NCBI RefSeq assembly: GCF_016406085.1
Contig: NZ_JAEHFJ010000011.1
Span: 93,589 to 157,588, forward strand
Direction of reading: 5' to 3'
Length of the DNA: 64,000 nt
DNA from: Aureibaculum flavum
Lineage (GTDB): Bacteria; Bacteroidota; Bacteroidia; Flavobacteriales; Flavobacteriaceae
This document shows, one piece after another, positions 19,133 to 27,805 of the stretch. Under the pieces are notes generated by a model, which worked only from the letters and a program-made list of their open reading frames with translations, did not search any database and was not told the DNA's origin. The stretch's first letter is position 1. Each line of letters begins with the position of its first letter. The position numbers and the translations under genes are program-made.

Positions 19133-20824
19133 ATGAAAATATTAAAATATATATCAATAATTTGTTTGTTTTTTACAATAACTTCTTGTGATGAAGACCT
19201 GTTAGATGAAACACCAAAAGACTTTTTAAGCCCTAACAACTCTTTTACTAAATCGCAAGATATTCAGTCTGCATTAAATCATCAGTATAATAGAATTAGA
19301 AGCTATAATGGTGGAAAATATTGGGATTATTCTTATCTCCATTATGGAACTGATCTTGCTCAGTATTCAAGATCTGAAACGGCCTATTTAGGTGATTATA
19401 ATTCTACTTTATTACCCACTTCAGGTATCGTTTCTACATATTGGAGTAATTATTTTCGGATGATTTTCAATTCTAATGTGATTTTGGACAGAATTGAAGG
19501 AATTACGTATCAATCTCAAGAAGAAAAAGAAATTCACATTGCTGAAGCTAAGTTTTTTAGAGGGTACGCCTATCGTTGTCTAGTTAATCTTTATGGAGGT
19601 GTTCCCATTGTAGAGAAGGAAACTACTTCTCCTCGAAGAGATTTTGTGAGAGCTTCTAAAGAGGCTACGTTGCAATTTGCGATTAATGATCTTGAAGAAG
19701 CAGCAGCAGTTTTACCTAGTGTAGAAGGGGTTTCAGGAGAGGGTAAAGCGAGCAATGCAGCGGCAAGACATTTGTTAACTGAGCTTTATTTGTCTTTAGG
19801 GGATCCGGATAAGGCTATTGCAGCAGCTACGGCAGTAATTGATGATCCTAATATTGAACTTATGAGAACAAGATTTGGTTCTCATTCAGGTGAAGATGGA
19901 GATCCTTATTGGGATTTACACCAAATGGACAATCAAAATAGAAGCAGCGGAAACAAAGAAGGCATTTTTGTTATTCAAGTTGACCTTTCAACAGCTGGTG
20001 GTGGTGCCGAAGATAATTACAACTATAATAATTCGAATGCCTTAAGTTTTGAGCGTAATTACGGTCCACTTTATTGGCTAATTACAACGCCTGAACCAGA
20101 ATCTGTTAACATTCAATTTGGCCCTACGACACAAGAAGGTGGGAGGCCGGTAGCATTTGTTACGCCAACAGGTCATGTAACCCAAACTGTTTGGGGAAAC
20201 GGTAATTGGGATGTAGATCAAAGAAATAATGAAAGAAATATTCAAAGAGATTGGGTTGTAAACAATCCTAATTCTTCTTGGTACGGTAAAAAAGTAAGTG
20301 ATTTTCCGCAATCTTGGAGAGATGGTTTGAGTGCACAAGATACCATGATGTATTTTCTCCCTTATATAACTAAGGTAACTACTAAAAATGACCATCCTAG
20401 TTTTATTCTTTTAAATGAAGAAACAGGAGAAGTAAATAGTTCAGCAGGTATTACTTATCATGATTGGTATTTAATGAGAGTAGCAGAAACCTATCTTTTA
20501 AGGGCTGAAGCTTATTTAGCGAAGGGGCAAACGCAACTTGCTGCTGACGATATTAACGAAGTGAGAGAACGATCAAATGCTTTACCTATAACGGCTTCGG
20601 ATGTTGATATTGATTTTATATTAGATGAAAGATTACGTGAATTGAATTATGAGGAACCAAGAAGAATGACCTTAAGCAGATTAGGATTACTTGTTGAAAG
20701 AACAAGAAAATATAATCCATATAGTGGTCCTACTATTCAAGAGTATAACAATTTATTTCCAATTCCATTTGGAGAAATAGAAAGAAATACGTTGGAAGTA
20801 TTGGAACAAAATCCAGGGTATTAA
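19133..20824 (+). CDS. SusD/RagB-like surface glycan-binding lipoprotein
   Basis: A 563-residue lipoprotein (signal ends at ITSC, Cys19, followed by acidic DEDLLDETP, consistent with surface export). It has the SusD-like N-terminal part with TPR-type helices (for example EAKFFRGYAYRCLVNLYGGVPIV) and the RagB/SusD C-terminal block (YLLRAEAYLAKGQTQLAADDINEVR, then LDERLRELNYEEPRR). It acts as the lid on SusC and captures glycan at the cell surface. It is coupled to susC by an 11-bp gap and is followed by 167 bp that contain a candidate promoter and a hairpin. Confidence 0.96.
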   Translation: MKILKYISIICLFFTITSCDEDLLDETPKDFLSPNNSFTKSQDIQSALNHQYNRIRSYNGGKYWDYSYLHYGTDLAQYSRSETAYLGDYNSTLLPTSGIVSTYWSNYFRMIFNSNVILDRIEGITYQSQEEKEIHIAEAKFFRGYAYRCLVNLYGGVPIVEKETTSPRRDFVRASKEATLQFAINDLEEAAAVLPSVEGVSGEGKASNAAARHLLTELYLSLGDPDKAIAAATAVIDDPNIELMRTRFGSHSGEDGDPYWDLHQMDNQNRSSGNKEGIFVIQVDLSTAGGGAEDNYNYNNSNALSFERNYGPLYWLITTPEPESVNIQFGPTTQEGGRPVAFVTPTGHVTQTVWGNGNWDVDQRNNERNIQRDWVVNNPNSSWYGKKVSDFPQSWRDGLSAQDTMMYFLPYITKVTTKNDHPSFILLNEETGEVNSSAGITYHDWYLMRVAETYLLRAEAYLAKGQTQLAADDINEVRERSNALPITASDVDIDFILDERLRELNYEEPRRMTLSRLGLLVERTRKYNPYSGPTIQEYNNLFPIPFGEIERNTLEVLEQNPGY

Positions 20825-20870
20825 GTGTTTGCAGGTGGTTTTAATTAAAAATATAATTTTAAATCACTTG

Positions 20871-20878
20871 TAAATTTG
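20871..20878 (+). promoter_or_regulatory. Candidate -7 element upstream of the PL8-type lyase
   Basis: TAAATTTG matches TAnnTTTG and would start transcription near 20882, about 110 nt before the lyase gene. Neither a TTG at -33 nor a TTGATAC site 32 nt upstream is present, so this promoter would differ from the three operator-bearing promoters. It may be incidental in such AT-rich sequence. Confidence 0.35.
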
Positions 20879-20921
20879 AAAACATAAATAGCATAAAACA
20901 AATCATTTGAGTTAGTTTTTT

Positions 20922-20966
20922 ATACCCTATCATATAGTGTTTTTTTAATCACTTCTGGTAGGGTAT
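20922..20966 (+). other. Imperfect hairpin between susD and the PL8-type lyase gene
   Basis: ATACCCTA...(20922) pairs with ...TAGGGTAT (20959-20966), and the inner part (TAGTG / CACTT) can extend the stem. A short weak T-stretch (TTTG) follows. It lies about 25 nt before the lyase ATG. It could reduce read-through from the highly expressed susCD pair, stabilise the susCD mRNA 3' end, or lie in the leader of the lyase gene. Confidence 0.45.
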
Positions 20967-20991
20967 TTTGTAAATATTTTAAAAAGAGCAC

Positions 20992-23157
20992 ATGTATAAA
21001 AAAATAATTTTCCTATTCTTTATCTTTATTTTCGCAAATGGTATTGCTCAAAAAGATTTGGAGAAAATTGAAAAGCGTATTGCAAAAGACCTTATCACAA
21101 CGTTGAACAGGACAGATATGTACTTATATCTTATTGATGCAAATGATGAAGAAACCATAGTAAAGGAAGCCATGAGTACTATTAATAAAGACGGTAGCTG
21201 GCCTTCAATTAATTATAAAGACCTTAGTCTGACAGGTTATGAGCACAAGTATCATATTCGTAATTTAGTTGTTGCAACTTTAATGTATAGTAAAAAAGGC
21301 TCAAAGTATTATAAAAATCGCAGCTTAAAACGCACCATTAATAAAGGGTTAAGACATTGGATTGAAAAAGATTATGTTAGTGCCAATTGGTGGCATAATA
21401 TTGTTTTAGTACCAACTTCATTGACAAATATTTTTATTTTAATGAAAGGTGATATTGATTCTGATTTGTTTCAAAAAGCTCAGCCTATTATAAAAAGAGC
21501 GACAAAAACTTCTCCTTGGGCTCGTCAGAGTGGTGATAGAGTTAAAATTTGTAGTGCCGAGGCAAAGAATTATTTACTTACAAAAGACCAAGAAAGTTTT
21601 GAAAGCACACTTGCAGAGATTGAAGATCAAGTTAGATTAAATACAGGTAAAAGAGGTATTCAAAATGATTATAGTTTTCATCATAGAGTACATCGAGAAA
21701 ATAATACCGCAACCTACGGTTTAGGATTTGCGAATGTATGCGTTGAATGGGCATTATTTGTTAATAAAACTAAATATGCATTTTCAGATAAAAAAATAAA
21801 GTTCTTAGTTGATTTCTATTTAGATGGAATTGTAAAACAAACCGCTTTCGGAAAATCTCCTGAAACGGGTGTGAAAAATAGGGAAATCACTAGGGTTCAG
21901 GAGTTTAAAGTATATCCAAGTACTGCTGTTGAGAATTTATTAGAAATTTCAAACTATAGAACTGACGAACTAAAAGAAATTATAAACCTAAGAAAAGGAA
22001 TAATTCAAAAACCAACACTTTCCTTTAGTAAGTTTTTTTGGCAATCTGAGTTTTTTGTATTTCAACGCCCAAACTATTTTTCATCGGTACGTATGTATTC
22101 TATACGTAATCGTAATATTGAACTCGCACATAACAGTGAAGGTATTTTTAATCACCATAGAGCTGATGGTAGTAATCATCTTGAAGTAACTGGTGATGAG
22201 TATTTTAATATTTGGCCCGTTTATGATTGGCAAAAAATACCAGGAACAACCATTTTACAAAAGAAAGCATTACCAAGTCAACATCAAGTGCAAAAGAGTG
22301 GTTTAACCAATTTTGTTGGGGCAACTACTGATGGGCTTTATGGTACAGTTGGTTTTGATTTTATTAGTCCACATGACTTTATAAGAGCAAAAAAATCGTG
22401 GTTTTTCTTTGATGATGAGTATGTCTGTCTAGGAGCGGGAATAGCTTCCAATCATTTTAATAATACTGTTGTTACAACACTGAACCAAAATTTATTGCAG
22501 GGTGATGTTCTGGTTTCTCAAAATAATAAAACACAATCTTTAAAAAAAGGAGATCATAAACTTAGTGATGTTAACTGGGTTTATCATGATGGAACGGGAT
22601 ATATCTTCCCTGAGCCTATATCAGTAAATTTATCTAATCAAACAGAAAGTGGTCGTTGGTCAGATATTAATTTGCAATCAACTTCACCAAAAGAATTGAT
22701 TGAAAAAGATGTTTTTAAATTATGGATTGATCATGGTAAACGACCTCAGGGCGAAAATTTGTGGTTTTATCCAGGGAAAATGGATACAAAAGAGGTTACG
22801 TATCAATATATTGTTGTTCCGACAACAACACCAGAAAAACTTAATCAGCATCAAAACATTAAAATTTTATCTAATAATTCACAGATACAAGCAGTAAAAC
22901 ATATTGGACTGAATATGACGCAACTTGTATTTTATAAAGCGGGTAGTATCAAAATAGATGAAGACTTAACTTTATCTTTAGATTCTCCAGGAATAATTAT
23001 CATAAAAACAGACGGTAATAGGGTGAAAGCTATATCAGTCTCTGATCCTTCTAGAAACATGAATAGATTTCATGTAGGTATCACAGACAAAGAAGATATT
23101 GTTATTGATTTACCTCAAGGTGATGATGCGGGTAGAAGTGTAACAATAAAGTATTAA
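20992..23157 (+). CDS. Polysaccharide lyase of the PL8 type (hyaluronate/chondroitin/xanthan lyase fold), secreted
   Basis: A 721-residue protein with a signal peptide ending near NGIAQ. The N-terminal alpha/alpha toroid (about 25-340) contains NWWHN (131-135, the aromatic patch), a His-rich stretch FHHRVHRENNTATYG with candidate catalytic His230/231 and Tyr242, and NREITR with Arg297/Arg301. Beta-sandwich domains typical of PL8 follow (about 350-715). PL8 enzymes cleave uronic-acid glycans by beta-elimination. By eye the catalytic Asn of characterised PL8 enzymes (GAN motif) falls on SGD here (Asp182), a notable difference. It is shorter and divergent compared with the characterised enzymes, so the substrate is open. 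Confidence 0.82.
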   Translation: MYKKIIFLFFIFIFANGIAQKDLEKIEKRIAKDLITTLNRTDMYLYLIDANDEETIVKEAMSTINKDGSWPSINYKDLSLTGYEHKYHIRNLVVATLMYSKKGSKYYKNRSLKRTINKGLRHWIEKDYVSANWWHNIVLVPTSLTNIFILMKGDIDSDLFQKAQPIIKRATKTSPWARQSGDRVKICSAEAKNYLLTKDQESFESTLAEIEDQVRLNTGKRGIQNDYSFHHRVHRENNTATYGLGFANVCVEWALFVNKTKYAFSDKKIKFLVDFYLDGIVKQTAFGKSPETGVKNREITRVQEFKVYPSTAVENLLEISNYRTDELKEIINLRKGIIQKPTLSFSKFFWQSEFFVFQRPNYFSSVRMYSIRNRNIELAHNSEGIFNHHRADGSNHLEVTGDEYFNIWPVYDWQKIPGTTILQKKALPSQHQVQKSGLTNFVGATTDGLYGTVGFDFISPHDFIRAKKSWFFFDDEYVCLGAGIASNHFNNTVVTTLNQNLLQGDVLVSQNNKTQSLKKGDHKLSDVNWVYHDGTGYIFPEPISVNLSNQTESGRWSDINLQSTSPKELIEKDVFKLWIDHGKRPQGENLWFYPGKMDTKEVTYQYIVVPTTTPEKLNQHQNIKILSNNSQIQAVKHIGLNMTQLVFYKAGSIKIDEDLTLSLDSPGIIIIKTDGNRVKAISVSDPSRNMNRFHVGITDKEDIVIDLPQGDDAGRSVTIKY

Positions 23158-23248
23158 ATAGTTATAAGTACAGATTGTAATTATTTATAAATAACAAAAA
23201 AATAAAATGTTCATTTTTATTTGAACTTAATCCTAAATTGAAAAAGGA

Positions 23249-25708
23249 ATGCGATTAAAAATAATAATAATAGTAGTTGCAATTATACATGTATTTAACT
23301 GCGAACTTTCTGCTCAACTGGATGTTGTAAAAACAAGACTCCAAAAAAATAATGGTCAGCATAGTGAGTCGTTCAAATCGTTTACCTTTAATGGTTCTTG
23401 GTGTTGGTTTTCAGATCCTAGGGCGGTTTATTACGAGGGTAAGTACAAAAGAACGTATTCAGGATGGATTGATAATTACGGTAATATTACGGTGGGATGG
23501 TACGATCATGATACGAAAAAGGTAGCCACACATATTGTTAAAAAAAATCTTGAAATTGACGATCATGACAATCCTTCAATTTTATTTGATGATGAAGGGA
23601 AACTTCTTGTTTTTTTTAATAGACATGGCTATGGAGATTCACCTACAGCTCCTCCATTATTTTTAATAAAGTCTAAATTCTCGGAAGATATTTCCGAGTG
23701 GAATGATATTAACTATCTTCATTTGAATGACAAGGAAAATAATCCAACAGGTAAACTATCCATGTCACATGATTATACAAACCCCATCCGATTAAAATCA
23801 GAGAAGGGAAAAATATATCTTTTTTGGCGTGGAATTGACGGTAAGCCAAGTTTTTCTCATAGTGATGATAATGGAGATACATGGGCAAAAGGGAAAATTT
23901 TACTGATGCCAGAACCTATATATCGTTTTAGACGTCCGTATACAAAGATATATTCAAATGGAGATCGAAAAATCCATTTTACCTTTACTGATGGGCATCC
24001 TAGAAATGAAAAAAACAACAGTATTTATTATACTTATTATGAAAACGGTGCTTTTTACAAAGCAAATGGCGTAAAGATAAAAGATATTGCAGATTTACCT
24101 TTAAAGCCTGAAGAGCTAGATATTGTTTATAATGCGAAAGAGGGTGGAGCTAAGGCATGGAATTGGGATATTGCCGAAGATAAAAAAGGAAACCCAGTAA
24201 TTGCATATGCTAAATTTCCAACAGATTCAGCTCATTATTATTGTTATGCGAAGTGGACAGGGAAAAAATGGGTTAACAGAACATTAATTAAATCAGGTAA
24301 ATGGTTTCAAAGAACGGCTGAAAATACTCTAGAAAGAGAGCCGAATTATTCCGGCGGAATAAGTATTGATCATGAAAATACAAATGAATTGTACCTTTCA
24401 GTAAATAGAGATTCTGTTTTTGAAATTGAGAAATGGATTACCAAAAATAATGGAAAGTCTTGGAATGTAGACTTCATTACAAAAGGATCTGAAAAAGATA
24501 ATATAAGACCTTTTGCTGTACGTGGTGCCGATAAAGGAAATCCGTTACAAGTTTTGTGGATGCAAAACACAAAATACCCTATTTATAGCCATGCCTCTTG
24601 GACAAAAACTACGTGGGAAGAACGATTTCATAGTTCTATAAAAATGGGAATTCAATCTCCAAAAATAACGAATCCATTAGCTCCAGATCAGATAGTAAAC
24701 ATAATGAGGCAAACTGCAGATTGGCAATTTGCTAATCCGTATAATTTAAAAAGAATACGGGAATGGCACTGGGGAGCATATTTTATCGGTTTACAGGCTT
24801 TTTATGATATCACAAAAGAGGATAGATATAAACAGGAAATGATAAATGTAGGAGAGCATGTTGAATATAGGTTGTTAGATGACTTTTTTTATGCAGATCA
24901 GTTGGCCATTGCAGCAAATTGGGCTTGGTTATATGAGCAAGATAAAGACCCAGAAATGATAAAATATAGTAAATGGGCTATGGATGCACATTTAGCGACG
25001 CGTAGAGCTTACAAAGCCGATGTCCGTTTTGCAAAAAATCCTTATTTCGTTGAATGGTGGACTTGGTGTGATGCTTTATTTATGGCACCACCATCATTTG
25101 CTCAGATGTCAAAGGCAACCGGCGAACAAAAATATTTGAATTATATGGATAAAATGTTCTGGATAACTACTGATTATCTCTATTCAAAAGAGGATTCATT
25201 AATGTTTCGTGATGATCGTTATTTTGAGAAAAAGTCCGAAAATGGAAAGAAGATTTTCTGGGGTAGAGGAAATGGATGGGTAATGGCAGCTAATGCAAGA
25301 ATATTAGATGTTATGCCAGCAGATTTTGCAAATAGGCCTAAATACGAAACACTTTACAAAGAAATGGCTACTAAATTATTGAAATTACAAGGAGATGATT
25401 GGCTATGGAGAGTAAGTCTTTTAGACCCTGAATATCAAGATGAAGGAGAGGTTAGTGGTAGTGCGTTTTTTACATATGCTTTGGCATGGGGTCTAAATAA
25501 CGGGTTACTCGATCAAAAATATAAACCGCAAATAGAAAAGGCATGGGTTGCACTATGTAACAATGTGAATGCGAACGGAAGGCTCGGTAATGTGCAGCCG
25601 GAAGGTATAGATCCTCGTAAGTTTACTCCTGAAAATTGGCACGTCTATGGTACAGGTGCATTTTTGTTGGCGGGTAGTGAAATGTACAAATTAGCTTCTA
25701 AAAATTAG
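23249..25708 (+). CDS. Second BNR_4 beta-propeller / GH105 fusion enzyme, secreted
   Basis: An 819-residue paralog of the protein at 9673-12126, collinear over its whole length and clearly homologous throughout. It has its own signal peptide (ends near ELSAQ). The propeller keeps GSWCWFSDPRAVYYEG, the first histidine in DDHDNPSILF and the second in FNRHG; the extra His of the first copy (DHDH) is Asn here. The GH105 half keeps EWWTWCDALFMAPP and IFWGRGNGWV. Retention of both domains in both copies suggests that the fusion is functional and that the copies differ in substrate detail. It follows the PL8-type gene by 91 bp, probably in one operon. Confidence 0.85.
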   Translation: MRLKIIIIVVAIIHVFNCELSAQLDVVKTRLQKNNGQHSESFKSFTFNGSWCWFSDPRAVYYEGKYKRTYSGWIDNYGNITVGWYDHDTKKVATHIVKKNLEIDDHDNPSILFDDEGKLLVFFNRHGYGDSPTAPPLFLIKSKFSEDISEWNDINYLHLNDKENNPTGKLSMSHDYTNPIRLKSEKGKIYLFWRGIDGKPSFSHSDDNGDTWAKGKILLMPEPIYRFRRPYTKIYSNGDRKIHFTFTDGHPRNEKNNSIYYTYYENGAFYKANGVKIKDIADLPLKPEELDIVYNAKEGGAKAWNWDIAEDKKGNPVIAYAKFPTDSAHYYCYAKWTGKKWVNRTLIKSGKWFQRTAENTLEREPNYSGGISIDHENTNELYLSVNRDSVFEIEKWITKNNGKSWNVDFITKGSEKDNIRPFAVRGADKGNPLQVLWMQNTKYPIYSHASWTKTTWEERFHSSIKMGIQSPKITNPLAPDQIVNIMRQTADWQFANPYNLKRIREWHWGAYFIGLQAFYDITKEDRYKQEMINVGEHVEYRLLDDFFYADQLAIAANWAWLYEQDKDPEMIKYSKWAMDAHLATRRAYKADVRFAKNPYFVEWWTWCDALFMAPPSFAQMSKATGEQKYLNYMDKMFWITTDYLYSKEDSLMFRDDRYFEKKSENGKKIFWGRGNGWVMAANARILDVMPADFANRPKYETLYKEMATKLLKLQGDDWLWRVSLLDPEYQDEGEVSGSAFFTYALAWGLNNGLLDQKYKPQIEKAWVALCNNVNANGRLGNVQPEGIDPRKFTPENWHVYGTGAFLLAGSEMYKLASKN

Positions 25709-25794
25709 GGTAAGCGTAATAAAAAAATGAGAGGAGTGTATTTGTAAGAGAATTAGAATACTATAAAACTCTTTACTTAAAAATGTAATTGATT

Positions 25795-27129
25795 ATGTTA
25801 AGAAAATATAATATCAAATTTTATCAAGTATTTATTGTAATGGCAATTTGCATTGGGCTTATAGCTTGTCAGAATTCAGAAAAAAAGGCATCGATAGAAA
25901 ATGAAAAACAAAATAGTATGGATGGAGAGAATTTAAGACCTTTATTGAGTGATCTGTCCGCGAAATATGAAACCTTAAGACCTAAGGTCATTCAGCCCGC
26001 GGAGGGCTATTTAAAATACCCTTATTTGATTCCTGCGGGTTTTTATAAGCAAATGTGGGATTGGGATGGTTTTTTTATGGGTAATCATTTTGTGAGTAAG
26101 GGTAAACCAGAATATTTAAAATTTTGGGCACTTAATTTAATCCAAGGTATAGATGATGAAGGTTATGTTTCTGGTGGTGCAACTACTGAAGGTCCTCGAT
26201 TTTTGTTTGGTAAATTTGCTGTAAAACCATTTCTCTCTCAAGGTGTTTATTTTGCATGTGAAGGTGCAAACGATTATGAATGGATAGCATCGCATTACGA
26301 GGAATTAAAAAAAGTGTTGGCATATAGAGAAAGAACGCAACAAGATTCTTTAACAGGTTTGTTTTTTTGGGATAATGGTATGCAAAGTGGTGCTGATAAT
26401 AATGCGGCTTTAAATTATTTTACTGAAGATAAACGTACATTTCTTGCACCTGATGCAAGTACGCTTCAATGTCGAGAGTATTTAGCCCAAGCTGCCATTG
26501 CAAAGAAACTTGGTGAAATGGAAGATGCCAAAATGTATGCAGAAAAAGCGGAACGACTAAAACTAGCGATCAATAAACACCTTTGGTCAGATGAAGATAA
26601 AATCTACTATACCGTCGATAGAGAAACGCGTAAGTTTTACAAAAGAGTAAGTTATTCATCTTTTCTCCCTTTAATTGAGAATATTCCTTCTCCCGCAATG
26701 GGAAAGGAAATGATTTCTAAATATTTAATCAATCCTGACCATATGAAGGCTAAATACGGTTATCGTACATTATCAATACAAGATCCTGATTATAATAACA
26801 AAAATATTATTTTGCCGTTTTCAAATTGGCAAGGTCCAGTGTGGCCAATAGCTAATTTTATATATTCCATAGGTTTAAAAAAATATGGCTTTAGTGATGA
26901 GTTATATTGGCAAGCGGAAACATTGGGTACTTTGTTGCTCAAGGACATAGAAAAGAACAATACAATGCATGAAAATTATCATGCAGATACAGGAGTTCCT
27001 TTAGCTCCTAGCGATGACCATGTTGATGAAAACGGCAATATTGTTGGCTTTATTAGTTGGAATTTATGTATCGAAAACTTGTTAGATGGCGTTGTAAATG
27101 ATAATTGGATGCTACTTGAGATAAAATAA
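25795..27129 (+). CDS. Second trehalase-like / MGH1-type glycoside hydrolase, lipoprotein
   Basis: A 444-residue paralog of the protein at 561-1877. The frame opens at a TTG (25789), but the ATG at 25795 is preferred because it directly starts a lipoprotein signal (MLRKYNIKF... to LIAC). It keeps FYKQMWDWDGFFMG, MQSGADNN, FSNWQGPVWPIAN and MHENYHADTGVPLAPSDDH. Differences lie mainly at the N-terminus and in surface segments. It is the last PUL gene on this side, 86 bp after the BNR_4/GH105 gene. The substrate is unknown; such proteins recur in glycan PULs and are unlikely to be true trehalases here. Confidence 0.85.
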   Translation: MLRKYNIKFYQVFIVMAICIGLIACQNSEKKASIENEKQNSMDGENLRPLLSDLSAKYETLRPKVIQPAEGYLKYPYLIPAGFYKQMWDWDGFFMGNHFVSKGKPEYLKFWALNLIQGIDDEGYVSGGATTEGPRFLFGKFAVKPFLSQGVYFACEGANDYEWIASHYEELKKVLAYRERTQQDSLTGLFFWDNGMQSGADNNAALNYFTEDKRTFLAPDASTLQCREYLAQAAIAKKLGEMEDAKMYAEKAERLKLAINKHLWSDEDKIYYTVDRETRKFYKRVSYSSFLPLIENIPSPAMGKEMISKYLINPDHMKAKYGYRTLSIQDPDYNNKNIILPFSNWQGPVWPIANFIYSIGLKKYGFSDELYWQAETLGTLLLKDIEKNNTMHENYHADTGVPLAPSDDHVDENGNIVGFISWNLCIENLLDGVVNDNWMLLEIK

Positions 27130-27401
27130 TACAAGAAGAAATAAATTAGAATTCAATGTCTTTGGGCGTCTAACGAAGTAAATACAAAAAAAGGTGTAAG
27201 AGCAATTAACAATGAGTGTGCTCAACTTAAAGGAGATCATTAATCTATTACGATCAATTCTATTTACCACACATGTTTTTTTCAAGAACTATCTTAATTT
27301 CACATATTCTCTTAACTTGATATTATTTTAACGCTTGTTCTGATGGGTAAAATTATGAAATTAGATCGGCTTATTGCTTAATGAAAAGTATCCTAAATAA
27401 A
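27130..27401. other. Gene-free spacer between the PUL and the tRNA genes
   Basis: About 270 bases of AT-rich sequence with no supportable ORF, repeat or RNA. It separates the last PUL gene from the tRNA terminator and marks the PUL/core boundary. Confidence 0.6.
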
Positions 27402-27427
27402 AAAGCCTAAGTAAAAACTTAGGCTTT
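27402..27427 (-). terminator. Rho-independent terminator of the tRNA-Leu gene
   Basis: AAGCCTAAG and CTTAGGCTT (27403-27411 and 27418-27426) form a 9-bp stem. On the minus strand it is followed by a T-run (TTTTTTATTT). It lies 5 bp beyond the 3' end of tRNA-Leu. Confidence 0.85.
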
Positions 27428-27431
27428 ATAG

Positions 27432-27517
27432 TACTCGAGATGGGACTTGAACCCATACGGACATTACTGTCCACTGGATTTTAAGTCCAGCGTGTCTACC
27501 AATTCCACCACTCGAGC
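27432..27517 (-). tRNA. tRNA-Leu (anticodon UAA)
   Basis: An 86-nt cloverleaf. The acceptor stem GCTCGAG pairs with CTCGAGT (one G-U pair), followed by discriminator A. The anticodon loop CTTAAAA gives anticodon TAA. A long variable arm and a GGTTCAAGTCC T-arm mark a class II leucine tRNA. CCA is not encoded. The 3' end faces the PUL. Confidence 0.96.
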
Positions 27518-27562
27518 CTGTTTATCGTTTGCACGACAACAAATTGGTATATATTATGAATG

Positions 27563-27634
27563 AGCGAAAAACGGGATTCGAACCCGCGACCTCCACCTTG
27601 GCAAGGTGATGCTCTACCCCTGAGCTACTTTCGC
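27563..27634 (-). tRNA. tRNA-Gly (anticodon GCC)
   Basis: A 72-nt cloverleaf. The acceptor stem GCGAAAG pairs with TTTTCGC, the anticodon loop TTGCCAA gives GCC, and the T-arm is GCGGGTTCGAATCCCGT. CCA is not encoded. It lies 45 bp upstream of tRNA-Leu, so the two probably share a transcript. Confidence 0.96.
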
Positions 27635-27777
27635 GTTTTTTAAAGAACATGGCGTTATCATCTCAAACGCGAGGGCAAATTTAATATAATTATATAAATT
27701 GCAAAGCCTTTTTTGGTTTTTTTTAAAAATGATCTGTAAAGTCTCTATTTTACTGTCGGTTGTATCAAATTAATAAA

Positions 27778-27785
27778 TATATTTG
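27778..27785 (+). promoter_or_regulatory. -7 element of the ctaB promoter
   Basis: TATATTTG matches TAnnTTTG, with a predicted start near 27789, 17 nt before the ctaB ATG. The -33 position holds TCG, one mismatch to TTG. Confidence 0.5.
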
Positions 27786-27805
27786 CACCACTTTAGTAAT
27801 AATTT

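Noticed and set aside
9673..25708. Ulvan as the PUL substrate, because of the propeller domain and GH105
   Set aside because: GH20 and GH89 need N-acetylhexosamine, which ulvan lacks, and no rhamnosidase is visible. It remains possible only if the unseen left part changes the picture.
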